In this document: piece after piece, positions 28,083 through 38,865 of the stretch
Numbering within the stretch: the stretch's first letter is position 1
Layout of the letters: the number at the start of each line of letters is the position of its first letter
NCBI GenBank assembly: GCA_001939145.1
Contig: LSRX01000065.1
Span: 621,976-685,975, forward strand
From: Symbiodinium microadriaticum
Lineage: Eukaryota; Sar; Dinophyceae; Suessiales; Symbiodiniaceae
Direction of reading: 5' to 3'
DNA: 64,000 nucleotides
The notes under the pieces: generated by a model
Seen by the model: the letters and a program-made list of their open reading frames with translations, nothing else
Told to the model about the DNA's origin: nothing
The model's database searches: none
Program-made: the position numbers and the translations under genes

Positions 28083-29417
28083 ATGTCGGTTACTGTGGAA
28101 GTCAGATTGCTCAGTGGTAAGACAGCATCGGTGAACGCCGGCTTGGATGAACGGGTGGAGCTATTGAAGCGTCGAGCACAGATCGCACTTCAAGTCGGAA
28201 AAGGACGCTTGGTGGACTCTTCTGGAACCGTCCTGGATGCACGTGTATCGATCGAAGATGCCTGCGTGAAGGATGGTGATTCACTGACGCTTCACATCTC
28301 CAAAGCTCAAGTACTTGCTAGCCGACGTGTTTTTTTTGCCCTTCTTGGCGATGGATCTGTTGTGTCCTGGGGTGATGCTCCCTGGGATAGTGTTGTGCAG
28401 GACCAGCTGCAGAACGTGCAGCAGATCCAATCCTGCGGCAGTGCATTTGCTGCCATTCGTGGCGATGGATCTGTCGTGACCTGGGGTTCTGCTGCCTTCG
28501 GTGGTGACAGTCGTGCTGTTCAGGAGCAGCTGAAGAACGTGCAGCAGATCCAATCCTCCCCAGGCCCTTTTGAGGGTGCGTTTGCTGCCATTCTTGGCGA
28601 TGGATCTGTCGTGACATGGGGTTCTGCTAGCGGTGGTGACAGTCGTGCTGTGCAGGATCAGCTGAAGAATGTGCAGCAGATCCAAGGGTCCAACGGCGCC
28701 TTTGCTGCCCTTCTTGGGGATGGCTCTGTAACGACCTGGGGTCTCCCCGGCGCTGGTGGTAACAGCAGCCATGTTCAGGATCGGCTGAAGAATGTCCAGC
28801 AGATCCTGGCCACGGCCGATGCGTTTGCTGCCATTCTCGGCGACGGATCGGTCGTGACCTGGGGTATGGCTCAAGATGGTGGCGACAGTAGCTCTGTGCA
28901 GGACCAGTTGAAGAACGTCCAGCACGTCCAAGCCAATTATCGGTCTTTTGCTGCCCTTCTTGGGGATGGATCTGTCGTGACCTGGGGTGTTGCTGCCTTC
29001 GGTGGTGACAGTCGTGCTGTTCAGGAGCAGCTGAAGAACGTGCAGCAGATCCAAGCATCTCGCTTCGCTTTTGCCGCCATTCTCGGCAATGGATCTGTTG
29101 TGAGCTGGGGCGCTGCTGACTGTGGTGGTGACAGTAGTGCCGTGCAGGACCAGCTGAAGAATGTGCAGCAGATCCAAGCCACAGCGTTCGCGTTTGCTGC
29201 CATTCTTGGTGATGGATCGGTCGTTACCTGGGGGGCCATTTCTCATGGTGGCGGCGTCGCCCATTCTGTAAAGCTTCAGCTGAAGAATGTGCAGCAGATT
29301 AAAGCCTCTGAAGGTGCTTTTGCCGCCATTCTTGGCGACGGATCGGTTGTGACCTGGGGTATGTCTGACTGTGGCGGTGACAGTAGTGCTGTGCAGGAGC
29401 AGTTGAAGAGTGCTTAG
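28083..29417 (+). CDS. Ubiquitin-like domain plus RCC1-like repeat protein
   Basis: The 444-residue frame starts at an ATG followed by a ubiquitin-like beta-grasp region (residues 1-73: VTVEVRLLSGKTASVNAGLD, LKRRAQIAL, DGDSLTLHI). Nine RCC1-like units of about 36-50 residues follow, each with AFAAILGDGSVVTWG, then GGDSSAVQDQLKNVQQIQA. RCC1 repeats build beta-propellers. The ubiquitin-like plus RCC1 combination suggests a scaffold in ubiquitin or chromatin pathways, but no HECT, RING or F-box part is present, so an enzymatic role cannot be claimed. The last unit stops after VQEQLKSA, mid-repeat. The start is supported by the ubiquitin-like homology beginning at residue 3. The frame is intronless here. 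Unit-to-unit changes are partly synonymous, supporting function. I recall nearly identical N-termini in Symbiodinium models labelled HERC-like; that label is annotation habit rather than proof. Confidence 0.85.
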   Translation: MSVTVEVRLLSGKTASVNAGLDERVELLKRRAQIALQVGKGRLVDSSGTVLDARVSIEDACVKDGDSLTLHISKAQVLASRRVFFALLGDGSVVSWGDAPWDSVVQDQLQNVQQIQSCGSAFAAIRGDGSVVTWGSAAFGGDSRAVQEQLKNVQQIQSSPGPFEGAFAAILGDGSVVTWGSASGGDSRAVQDQLKNVQQIQGSNGAFAALLGDGSVTTWGLPGAGGNSSHVQDRLKNVQQILATADAFAAILGDGSVVTWGMAQDGGDSSSVQDQLKNVQHVQANYRSFAALLGDGSVVTWGVAAFGGDSRAVQEQLKNVQQIQASRFAFAAILGNGSVVSWGAADCGGDSSAVQDQLKNVQQIQATAFAFAAILGDGSVVTWGAISHGGGVAHSVKLQLKNVQQIKASEGAFAAILGDGSVVTWGMSDCGGDSSAVQEQLKSA

Positions 29418-29714
29418 CCGATCTGTGTCTACTGCCCGGCTGGCAGCACCTGACATCTCCCAAAGCCGCACTGCAGAAACCAAAGCGCCTTCAAGAGGAT
29501 TTGTTCTGGACATACCCTGATTCGCCAAGTCATTATAGTTTGTACTTAAGCCTGAAAGGGGTTACTATGACCCTATGCCGTAAACCCTAAACCCGAATAG
29601 GGATCTGTAGAGGTACTTTGCAGCCGAAGTATCTACTATATAGGGAGCCTTAGGGCTAAACACCAAGTCTTCAACCCCCGAGCCCTTTACAGCCCCTAGT
29701 CTAAATCGCTTCTG

Positions 29715-29815
29715 CCCACAGGTCTCCATTGTAGTTCCTTTTAGGGACTATCTTAGGGGATCCTTAAAATATAGTTGGTCAAACCAAACGAAGGAACTAC
29801 AATGGAGACTCTAGG
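29715..29815. repeat. Foldback element, family A2 copy 2
   Basis: CCACAGGTCTCCATTGTAGT ... AACTACAATGGAGACTCTAG; 16 bp of the arms are perfect. Confidence 0.75.
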
Positions 29816-29928
29816 TACAATCCTTCTGCAACCCGAATAAACCCACAGCAAGCTTTTGAAACCACGCAAGCCTGGACCCTAAACCCCAGCAAATGCTGAA
29901 AATCGCCAAGTGCTGTTGTATGGCGTAG

Positions 29929-30048
29929 GGTCCAAGTACTTAACAATCATACATTCTTCCAAATACTAACCTACAAAACTATAAGATACTAGAAGTAATT
30001 ACAAGCCGTAACCCAAATACCTAAAGATGTGGTCCTTTGGACCCTGTG
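29929..30048 (+). repeat. Foldback element, family N2 copy 2
   Basis: GGGTCCAAGTACTTAACAAT at the left and GTCCTTTGGACCCTGTGGG at the right, as in 2772-2862 reversed. Confidence 0.55.
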
Positions 30049-30049
30049 G

Positions 30050-31020
30050 GTGAAGGTCCAAGCACCTACATGCTACCCAGGCACCAATCCGGCTCAGTCT
30101 GGATATGGTTGTCTTCAAAACGAAATCATCGTTTGTTGGGGCCTTATAACCCTACACCCCGAAAGCTTAAGTCCCTAAACCGAGCCCTACTAGCCTAAAC
30201 CTCATAATCCTGAACCCTGGACACGAACGTTACACTCTAAACCCTACATCCCAAGAAAGGTGAGTCCGACGAGGACGACGACGAGCCGACCCTGCCAAAG
30301 CCAGCTTGGGCTCTCAGTTTGCAGTTTCGAGGCGCAGGGAGCATCCCAAAGCTCTGAAGCCCAACGCCTAAATGTCGTCAAGCTAGCAAGAAGGGTTCAG
30401 GGTGAACCCGAAACTTTGACCCACGCATGTTTTCCAAGATGCGAAGCTTAATTCGGGCAGGCCTATGTGTTTTATTATGGCCCGTCGTATGCTTCCGGAG
30501 CATCCTTTCTCCCCCAGGATCCATGCACACAGATACTAAATCAACTACTTTGGCCCTAAAGGACCTTTGTGACCGCAGGGAGGCTGTTTGAAGCTAGGAG
30601 ACCTGAAATATGGTTTGAGTGGGGAGTTGGTTTCAGGGTTTCTTTTTTCGACGGCCCCAAGACCTACACTAAACCCTGCATACATACTACACTGTCCTAA
30701 ACCTCTAACCCCTACCGACAACCCTAAAAAGAAGAAACAACACCCCAGATCTCGAATCCGACAAGCCTCGATCATAGAACCCTTCTGCAGCCCCTTCTAG
30801 AACCCTTAAAGGAACCCTGCTAGAAGCATTAAAGAACCTTTAAAAAGGACAACTTCGTTTAGCCGTTCTCATGGGTTGAACGTCGTTGATTTCGGAGCCG
30901 ACGACCCTAAATCCTAAGTCCTCAAACCCTCAACGCCGTCAACCCCTCAACACCCAAACCCTAAACCCTAAACCCTAGAACCTGCTCGCAGAAGAAGCCC
31001 CCAGAAACCCGAGCCTCGTA
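30050..31020. other. Unassigned; one acidic exon-like piece
   Basis: At 30256-30350 the frame GESDEDDDEPTLPKPAWALS stays open to a TGA; it could be an exon. CCCTAAA words lie at 30945-30990. The rest is unassigned. Confidence 0.3.
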
Positions 31021-31029
31021 CTTGTTGTA

Positions 31030-31143
31030 CCCAGAGACTCCAATATCCCTTTCATTAAGGCATATACACCTTAACTCATATTAGGGATCCTACTGTACTT
31101 AACAAGTACATTCCTTAATTAAGGGGATATTGGAGTCTCTGGG
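31030..31143. mobile_element. Foldback element, family B copy 3, TA duplication
   Basis: CCCAGAGACTCCAATATCCC ... GGGATATTGGAGTCTCTGGG, bordered by GTA on the left and TAC on the right. Confidence 0.85.
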
Positions 31144-31169
31144 TACCCAGTCAGGAGGGTTTTGGCTCT

Positions 31170-31785
31170 TATACCCAGAGAGGAGGGTCTAAACCCCTAA
31201 ACCCTAAACCTTAAAGGCTCTAGACCCTAAAGCCCTAAACTCTAAACTCCTAAACTCCTAAAGCCCTAAAGCCTAAACCCTAAACCTTTAGATTGTCTAG
31301 GGGTCGACCGTTTTAACGTTCGATCCCAGAGACCCCGAGGCGGGTGGCGCCGTTCCGAGCTCCATCGCTCCTGTGGCGGCATTGGGCAAAGGATCAGCTC
31401 TAGAGGCCGGCACTCTTTTGGGGTTTAGGGCTTAGGGGTGGTTCCTTTTTGGGTTCCTTAAAGGTTTCCTTGAAGGGATCTATAGGGTTTAGGGGTTTGG
31501 GGGTTTAGGGTTTTAGGGGTTTGGGGGTTTAGGAGTTTAGGTGTTTTGGGGGTGTAGGTTTTTAGGGATTGAGGGGTTTAGGGTTTAGGGTTTGGGGTTT
31601 AGACGTCAGGGTTTAGGAATTGAGCGGTTTAGGGTTTAGGGGTGTAGAGTTCTGATTCGTTCTAGGGTTGGTTTGGGTTCTGATTGATTCGCTCTGGGGC
31701 GATAGGGGTTTAGGGTGTTCAGGGTGCAGGGTTTCGGGTTGCGGGATTAGGGAAGCGGTTCGGGAGTTATGGGTTTAAGGTTTTG
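31170..31785. repeat. CCCTAAA array, GC-rich exon-like piece, TTTAGGG array
   Basis: CCCTAAA at 31185-31290; a GC-rich open piece (AGGAVPSSIAPVAALGKGSA after CCGAG) at 31334-31412; TTTAGGG at 31425-31660. Arrays in opposite orientation flank the exon-like piece. Confidence 0.6.
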
Positions 31786-32224
31786 TGTCTGTTGGTGTTT
31801 ATAGTCTGTTTTGTGCATGTTGTTGTTCTAGGCTTTGTTCGGTTTCGGTTGAGCTGATTATTGTTGGTGTGTGGGTTCGTTATTTTCTGCCTTGCTTTTC
31901 CCTAAGGGTGCAGGTGCATACGTTGTACCGGTATCGGCTCTTTGGGGCTAAAAATATATGTGGGTGCATGAACCGCTATGGGAAGATGAAGCGTTTCACA
32001 TTGCTTCCCATCGCGCTTTTCGCAGGGTCTTATAGGCTTCCCCTGAGGCTCCAAAAATAAAACAAATAGTATCCACTTTGGGCTCTAGATAAAGACACTA
32101 CCTACTTTGGGCTATGTGGAGTCCCAGAGTTATGATTGGACAAGTTCGCCTTCGGACTAGGTTTGTTAATGATCCCAATCAGGTTTGGGACTTCGAAACT
32201 GGGGCCTCTGTGGCTTGTATGTGC

Positions 32225-32440
32225 TTAATTTAGGGTTTAGGGTTTTAGGGTTTGGGGCTTGGGGTTTAGGGTTTTAGGTTTTGGGGTTTAGGGTTTTAGG
32301 GTTTGGGGTTTAGGGTTTTAGGGTTTGGGGCTTGGGGTTTAGGGTTTTAGGTTTTGGGGTTTAGGGTTTTAGGGTTTGGGGTTTAGGGTTTTAGGGTTTA
32401 GGGTTTAGGGTTGTTGGGTTTAGGGTTTAAGGTTAAGATT
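32225..32440. repeat. TTTAGGG array with 73-bp period
   Basis: GGGGCTTGGGGTTTAGGGTT occurs at 32254 and 32327; the intervening units are nearly identical. Confidence 0.85.
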
Positions 32441-32521
32441 AGTTGGCATAGTTCTCGGGCTTTGGGTTCGGGATTCAGGGTTTGGTGCTCAGGGTTCAGA
32501 GTCAGGTCGGAGTCAAGAACC

Positions 32522-32628
32522 TAGAGACTCCAATACCCCTTAATTAAAGAATATACCCTAAATCATATTAGGGATCATACTATAATTTAAGGTATATTCC
32601 TTAATTTAGGGGTATTGGAGTCTCTGGG
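32522..32628. mobile_element. Foldback element, family B copy 4
   Basis: TAGAGACTCCAATACCCCTT ... AGGGGTATTGGAGTCTCTGGG-type end; very symmetrical arms with TTAATTAAAGAATATACC inside. Confidence 0.85.
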
Positions 32629-32869
32629 AATGACCGGGCGTCTTGGGATTGTATTTTTGGGGCTTGACAGACATTTGCAACGATGAGCCAAAAGTGCAAG
32701 TTCCACCTAAACCCCTAAACCCTGAACTCCTACACCCTAAATCCTATGTAAAACCCTAAACCCTTAAACCCTAAATCCCACATTGCCAGGCGGTGCCAAA
32801 AGTTTCGGGACAGCGGGTGCGAGAGATGACCGCGTCGGGGCGCCAAGGGAGCGGAGAATCCAAGGGCTA

Positions 32870-32970
32870 CGGTTGATGACATAAATCCTGCATTACCCTG
32901 AGGACCCTAAACTATGGGAATTATGGCATATTCCTTATTGAGGGAAATGCAGGATTCATATCATCAACAG
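32870..32970. mobile_element. Foldback element, family G copy 2, TA duplication
   Basis: CGGTTGATGACATAAATCCT ... AGGATTCATATCATCAACAG between TA (32868-32869) and TA (32971-32972). Confidence 0.85.
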
Positions 32971-33034
32971 TAGGAAGGGTTTAGGGTTTAGGGGCTTACC
33001 GGTTTACCCTAAATCCATCAAGGGAAGCATCCAT

Positions 33035-33135
33035 GGTTCATGTACCCAAAAGTATGCACTTTGGCCCCAAAGTACTTTTATTTATAGGGGCTGCTGAAGC
33101 CATGGTATATACCGTTTGGGTACAGGACCCTCAGG
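33035..33135. repeat. Foldback element, family E copy 2
   Basis: GGTTCATGTACCCAAAAGTA ... TATACCGTTTGGGTACAGGA with TTTGGCC inside the left arm. Confidence 0.65.
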
Positions 33136-33149
33136 ACCGTTAAACACTA

Positions 33150-33262
33150 CTCGGAGGTTCATGGGTAGTTATAAGTGGGGTCGTAGGTGAACTAATATGG
33201 CTTATAAGTATAGTCAGCCTCGTTATAACCCCAATCATAACTACCCATGAGCCTCCAAGTAT
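33150..33262. repeat. Foldback element, family H copy 2
   Basis: CTCGGAGGTTCATGGGTAGT ... ACTACCCATGAGCCTCCAAG; the arms pair for about 25 bp. Followed by CCCTAAA at 33285-33330. Confidence 0.8.
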
Positions 33263-33465
33263 CGAACCCTTAACTATCGAACCCCCCTAAACCCTAAACC
33301 TTAAAACCCTAAAACCCTAAACCCTAAACCGGCCTGATCTTAAGTCCTGCACTTTTGCCCTAAGCCCAAAACTTGAAACATCAATCATCTAATTCATCTA
33401 ATGAGGTTTACACTGGTCATAAGAGTACTGATGTTTGGGACATGGATTGGTTGAAGGGCAAATGC

Positions 33466-33695
33466 TGCAGTGGCTGGGACAGCCCAGGCCCTTTGCTACA
33501 GCGAGGTGTCTGACTGTGTTTTGGAGGCACCGGCTTGGGTGGCCCAGTGGACATTGGGCATGGAGCTGGATGCCACTGCTTGCAAACTGGCCTTGGCTGT
33601 TTTGAAGAGCCTGGTCCCACGGGAGAAAGGGGCAAGCATGCCTGATGTTGAGCGGCTGCAGAAGACACTGCTGGGTTTGCAGATACCTTCAAGGA
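33466..33695 (+). other. Probable internal exon, unrecognised
   Basis: The frame reads AVAGTAQALCYSEVSDCVLE, PAWVAQWTLGMELDATACKL, ALAVLKSLVPREKGASMPDV and ERLQKTLLGLQ. It has a normal globular composition and GC-rich third positions, is free of telomere words and is preceded by TGCAG. After LLGLQ the sequence changes to repeat-like AAGGAACCCTCAAAGGACCC. I do not know the family. Confidence 0.5.
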
Positions 33696-33799
33696 ACCCT
33701 CAAAGGACCCCTTTTGGGCAGAAGGAGCCTTCGGGTTTGTTCCTTCAGGCAGACCCCGCCTTCAAGGCTGTGAGACCCAAGAATCCTAAACCTTGGGGG

Positions 33800-34020
33800 T
33801 AGCAGTTAAGGGTTTTGGGTTTAGGGTTTAGGGTTTTCGGTTTTGGGCTTAGAGTCTTCGGTTTTGGGCTGTTTATGGCTTTCGGTTTTGGGTCTTTCGG
33901 TTTTTCGGTTTTGGATTTAGGTTTTAGGCTTTAGGGCTTCGGGTTCAGGGCCTTAGGGCTTGGGGTTTTGGGCTCAGAGGCTTGGGCGTGACGCAGGGTT
34001 TAGGCGGTGTGAGGTTCAGG
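33800..34020. repeat. TTTAGGG-derived stretch
   Basis: Starts as TTTAGGG and degrades into GGTTTTGGGCTTAGAG and TCTTCGGTTTTGG units. Confidence 0.65.
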
Positions 34021-34150
34021 TAATGACTCCTAAATAGGTGTTTAAGGGCTTTGGGGGGATTATGGTGAATTTGTTCGATGCTTGATTGGAAGAGGTTTGC
34101 GTCGAGGACGTCGCACGGCGCACGTCCTTGCTTTTGTTTCGAATCTCCTG

Positions 34151-34175
34151 CCCTAAGGGTCTATGTGCCCAAGTA

Positions 34176-34206
<31 letters not shown>

Positions 34207-34289
34207 GCCTTATATATTTCCTTAAAGAAGTCCCCCCATAGGTGCTTTGGGGCCAAAGTATATACTATTTGGGCACATGGACCCTTAGG
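34151..34289. repeat. Foldback element, family E copy 3
   Basis: CTAAGGGTCTATGTGCCCAA ... TTTGGGCACATGGACCCTTAG; a (TA)n expansion sits in the left arm. Confidence 0.75.
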
Positions 34290-34550
34290 ATTAGGGCTGT
34301 TGCGCTTCAGGACTGTCGTATGTGAAAGTTTTACCTTCGCCGGTTTGGGCTCCAAGTATCCCTTCATCTTTCTCCGGCGAGGGTCTGATAACGAACCCTA
34401 AACCCTTAACGTTCAAACCCTCAAACCCTAAACCCTCAGACCCTCAAGCCCTAAGCTCTAAACCCTCAAACCATCAAAACCCAAACCCTCAAACCCTAGA
34501 ACCTGCTCGTATAAGAAGCCACAGGAAGCCCTAAGCCTTGTAGTTATTGT

Positions 34551-34778
34551 ATTCAGAGACCCCAAACCCCCCAACTCAGGAATATAACTTCCCAGAGAGC
34601 CCAATACCCCTTAATTAAGGAATATGCCTTAAATCATAATATTAAAGCCCTTGTAATCTAAGGTATATTCCTTAATTAAGGGGTATTGGGCTTTTTTGGG
34701 GTTAAGTGCAGGGAGATCCTTAGAATGACTTTTGTAAGCGTGCACAGCCAAAGTTAGGGGGGTTTTGCAGTCTCTGGG
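34551..34778. repeat. Outer foldback element carrying a nested family B element
   Basis: Outer arms TTCAGAGACCCCAAACCCCC and GGGGGGTTTTGCAGTCTCTG pair only if the inner block 34591-34700 is looped out. Confidence 0.65.
34591..34700. mobile_element. Foldback element, family B copy 5 (nested)
   Basis: CCCAGAGAGCCCAATACCCC ... GGGGTATTGGGCTTTTTTGG with perfect TTAATTAAGGAATAT / ATATTCCTTAATTAA inner arms. Confidence 0.8.
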
Positions 34779-34834
34779 CACCCCTGCTTCCTACATCCGG
34801 ATCTGTAGGGCTTTGGGTTTAGCATTTTTCGGTG

Positions 34835-34920
34835 GTTTAGGGTTTAGGGTTTAGGGTTAAGGGTTATGGTTTAGGGTTTTAGGGTTTTAGGGTTTTAGGG
34901 TTTAGCGTTTTTTGGTGTAT
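34835..34920. repeat. TTTAGGG telomere-like array
   Basis: TTTAGGG and TTTTAGGG units. Confidence 0.85.
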
Positions 34921-35096
34921 GGTGTGATGTTGCAAGGCTGCACAGCGACGATGAGGACGGGATGGGCTCAGCTTGCTGTCTAGGCCGAGGAGAGCCCTGC
35001 ACTCCATCGCCCATAGTAGCTATAGTAGTTCTAGTGATTGCTGCAATTGTCAACTATAGCGTTTTATTATATGCATAATGTATGTATACACATTAG

Positions 35097-35134
35097 TAAA
35101 GAGAGAGAGAGAGAGATAGAGAGAGAGATATACA

Positions 35135-35165
<31 letters not shown>

Positions 35166-35215
35166 GTATGTATGTATGTACATATGTATACATAGGTATG
35201 TAGTATGTATATTTA
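35097..35215. repeat. (GA)n-(TA)n-(TATG)n microsatellite
   Basis: GA repeats, then TA, then TATG units. Confidence 0.95.
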
Positions 35216-35663
35216 TTTGATTCTATTTATAAAGATAATATAGTCATTAAAGTCGTATTATAGTCGAATTGTGGCCCCTAACGCCGGGATTTACACATGA
35301 TAGGCGGTGAACAGCTTGGGGCTATATCCACATCGCGCCCCTCTTAGACTGCAACACTGCAGGATTTAGAGTTTTGGGGTTTGGGGTTTACGGTCTGGGA
35401 TTTAGGGTTTAGGGTTAAGGGTTTAAGGTTTAGGTCGTGGTCTAGGGTGTAGGGCTTAATTCGGGGGCTTAGGCAGTTTTGGGGGGCTTAGGGCGTAGGG
35501 TGTTTAGGGCTTATCTCCATATCTCCATCACAAGCCCTTATTGCCAAAGACATGCCCACAAGGGAAGCCTGCTTTTTAGGCCCTTACTTACGGAATATGC
35601 TTTGCCTCAAGTTAGGGTTCTCATATTAAACTTAAGAACAGGCATATTATTCCTGATTCAAGT

Positions 35664-35783
35664 CTAGGACATTTTCAGGTGGGTAGTTACCAATATAGGA
35701 GCCCTGTAGAAGGTCTATATACCTTATAGAAGCCTTATGGAAGCCCTATATACCCTAAACTCCCCACCTGTAGGTTCCTTTAA
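35664..35783 (+). repeat. Foldback element, family D copy 4
   Basis: CTAGGACATTTTCAGGTGGG ... CCCCACCTGTAGGTTCCTTT; nearly identical to copy 3. Confidence 0.8.
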
Positions 35784-35999
35784 TCAGGGGGCTGAGGAAC
35801 CATCCTCTCCTCCATGAGGACCCCACACCTAAATCCTTCCCTTCAAAGCCCATAAGCCCTAGGTTAACCATACACCATGTAACAGGTATCCCATTCATGT
35901 AGAAGCCTGAATAATTTCCAACATTATTCCAGAGGGTCCCTTTCTATAGTTATATAGTATTCAGGAACCCGAAACCCCATTCTAACTTGGATTTCTCCT

Positions 36000-36090
36000 T
36001 CGCAGTGATGTTTCTGCCAGGACGACGTCGAAGACATGCTTCAGCAACACTTGGCGCGCGTACCTCGCTTGAACCGCACGGTTTAGGTGT
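36000..36090 (+). other. Exon-like island, unrecognised
   Basis: The frame reads CQDDVEDMLQQHLARVPRLN then RTV and TAG. It is GC-rich and free of repeats; it might be a terminal exon. Confidence 0.3.
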
Positions 36091-36130
36091 TGAGATCTCT
36101 GGGTACATGGAGGATTGGGGGACTCAGATA

Positions 36131-36240
36131 CCCAAAGGCTCCATGTAGCTTTATAGCACATACTTAGGCCCTAAAGTATCCACATAGGGACCCCTTTGAG
36201 GCTCAAGTATCCACCATAAAGGTACATGGAGCCTTTGGGA
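36131..36240. repeat. Foldback element, E-like, CCC...GGG ends
   Basis: CCCAAAGGCTCCATGTAGCT ... GGTACATGGAGCCTTTGGG; left flank TA, right flank ATAG. Confidence 0.75.
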
Positions 36241-37200
36241 TAGTGGAGCTCACTACCGGCCTCGGAGCCTACTTACTGCACAACGTCTTATGACCTGGTT
36301 GCTAAGCTCCGCAGGATCTTGAATGGTTGCTGAGCTGCCATCGTTGAGGCACCACTTCGAATCCGAGCCTGCTAGAATGGAATAAACTCCTCAAGAGGTC
36401 TTACATGTACAGGTTTTAGAGGTGCCTCAATAAGTGAGGACACGTTCCCCGGATCATTCTTGCATGGCGAGAGTGCAAAGCCCATTTCCCGCCCAATGTT
36501 GCACTCTGTGGCTTAAAAAATTTTGAAAGTACAGTCACGCAGCCCTAAACCCTAAACCCTAATAAGGTCAAAAGGGTTTCTTTTAAGGGTACTACTAGGG
36601 TTCGCTTCAGGGGTTCGTTGAAAGGTTTAGGCTTTGGGGTCTGCTTGGTATCAGGGGACGAAAAAAACCTTCATTCCTGGACGGCATTTGTTTAAGGGTT
36701 TTCAAAGGTTTCGGTAAGGGCACTATAATGGTTCTAACTGGGTTCTATGGCTTTTTTTAGCATTTAGGGGACTCAGGGAAAATATTATAACTGCCTTATT
36801 TTCATCGGGGGTTATAAGTACTGATATGTGTGGTTATTTGTTTGTTTGTAAGCCTAGTTTGTAGTTCGCGCAACAACATTAAGCCCGGTCAACAAGACTT
36901 GAGTTGGATGCAGGTCTTTGCTTCGGGGGCTCGGAGGGAAACCCACGCCATCTTGCAGACAGCACCGCTATGACGGCTTTTTTGCCAGTAGCAAGGTAAC
37001 TCCTTAGTCCCTGGGTGGGCCCATAGACAGCCTCTCCCTACACAGTAACTCGTCTAAGTGTCTCCCAATTGTAGCGACATGCTTACAAGGTGCCTGCAAA
37101 AGCCACGCCTCCAAGCCGAGGCCTTGCTTTCGTTGCTTCGTCTTTCTCGGGGGTTTTTGGCGTGTATGTATAAACCTTGCACTCATTTTTCTTTCCGTTT
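36241..37200. other. Unassigned intergenic
   Basis: 36330-36440 has a weak foldback (GAGGCACC ... GGTGCCTC). A frame at 37004-37186 (-) is not convincing. One CCCTAAA patch lies at 36542-36565. Confidence 0.4.
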
Positions 37201-37204
37201 GGCT

Positions 37205-37539
37205 CTCTTGCTGCCTACCGACCTACCTACCTACCTACCCACCCACCCACCGACCTACCTACCTACCTACCTGTCTGCCTGCCTTCCTGCCTGCCTGCTG
37301 TTGATATTTGTATGTGTATGTGTATACGTTCACCAATGCACTATCGGTTTATCTGTCTGTCGGTCGGTCTGTCGCTGTGTCTGCCTGTCTATCTGTCTGT
37401 CGATCTGTCTATTTGTCTATCCATCTCTCTACCTATCTCTCTATCTAACTATCTATCTATGTATCTATCTATCTATCTGTCTATCTATCTATCTATCTAT
37501 CTATCTATGTAGCTACCTATCTACCAATCAATCAATCAG

Positions 37540-37570
<31 letters not shown>

Positions 37571-37720
37571 GTCTCTCTGTCATGTATGTATGTATGTATG
37601 CATGCATGCATGTATGTATGCATGCACGCATGCATGCATGTATGTATATATACATATACACACATACTGTGCACGTATATACCTATGCACACATACATAC
37701 TTGCATACAAGAAGGAGGTC
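37205..37720. repeat. Tetranucleotide satellite (CTAC/CTGT/CTAT/ATGC)n
   Basis: Evolving 4-bp repeats: CTAC, then CTGC/CTGT, a long CTAT block, TATG, then GCATGCAT and TACATA. The long plus-strand frames (Leu/Ser/Tyr/Ile-rich) are artefacts of this. Confidence 0.95.
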
Positions 37721-37848
37721 AAGCTTGAAGGGGCCTGAGAGTTTCAAAATTGCATTCGGCTGGCAATCGCAGTGTTGTTCATTACTTCGCGCGACGTCCC
37801 AAACGCTGAACTTCCTTATCACCGAAACCCACCACCATCCACAGTAAC

Positions 37849-37874
37849 CCCCCCCCCCCCCCNCCCCCCCCCCC
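37849..37874. other. Poly-C with one N
   Basis: Homopolymer C with N at 37863; length uncertain. Confidence 0.9.
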
Positions 37875-38772
37875 ATGTTGTCGTCATTTCTCCATGGAAG
37901 TCCAATGTAGGCCTCAGCCAGGCCGCCCGGATTAGTACTGGGCTTGAGCGGGATCTGGGAGTTGAGAGTTTAACTGGGCCTGTGGGCCTGCAAGCAGTGC
38001 CTTTCTTTTGGAGTTCTGAGGCCCAATGAATCTACTGAATGTATTGCATGTGCGGCATGTCTCGGATTCCCAAATCCTACCAGCCAAGCAAAGCCTTTGC
38101 TGAGAGTGTAGGATGCTGGCTTTACTGTTTTTTAGTCAGTGGTTCAATTCGGCGCGTGTTCGGGCTTGTATTCAGGGCTCCTGCAGGTAGTTCCACTTCG
38201 TCGTTGACGAGGCCTGGGTATCAGACAGCAGATATCGGAAAGTGAAGGGCGCACTAGCCTTCCGTCCCAACGGGCAGTTGCAAAACCCGGAGCCGCGGAA
38301 CCCCATACAGTCATGTCGGCTCACTTAACAGAGCATGGGAGCTAGTGAGATGTTGATCGGCATCAGTCAGGTAACTCTAGCAAGTATAGTATAGTTATGT
38401 CTGCGCACAAGCCGAGTAAGAGTGTTTGTAACTTACAACTTATACCTACCACTCTTATTCACACCTACCCATGAACCTTCAATCATAAGCTCAACCCCTG
38501 TAGAAACTTTGTTTAAACCGTATGAAACGCCAATACCACATGCAACATGCCGGCACATGATATAAGACCTTAGAGTACTGGGTGATGGGCTGTTTTGAAC
38601 GGCCCAAGTGTGTAATGCCTCCTCCCTGTGAGTCGAAGTCTCCAAAACCCTTAGGGCCTTAACGTTCAGGGGTTAACGGTTTAGTGTTAACATCCAAGTC
38701 TCGACATTGAATCACAGTTTTATTTTCGTAAAGGGGTGATGAGTGTATTAACATATTCCCCCAGAAGCCAGC

Positions 38773-38840
38773 CTGCCCTTGCCCCTGCCCCTGCCCCTGC
38801 TCCTGCCCCTGCCCCTGCCCCTGCCCCTGCCCTGCCCTGT
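38773..38840. repeat. (CCCTGC)n hexanucleotide repeat
   Basis: About ten CCCTGC units with one CTCCTGC variant. Confidence 0.9.
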
Positions 38841-38865
38841 GTTTTGTGCCCTGTGCCCGTGTCTT

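Noticed and set aside
28281..29528. 415-codon open frame antisense to the ubiquitin-like/RCC1 gene
   Set aside because: It follows from the codon pattern of the nine sense repeats; its own repeats (LLHILQLVLHSTTVTT) mirror them and the sense strand has clear domain homology.
37058..37738. 226-codon Leu/Ser/Tyr-rich open frame
   Set aside because: Produced by a tetranucleotide satellite; composition and periodicity are not protein-like.
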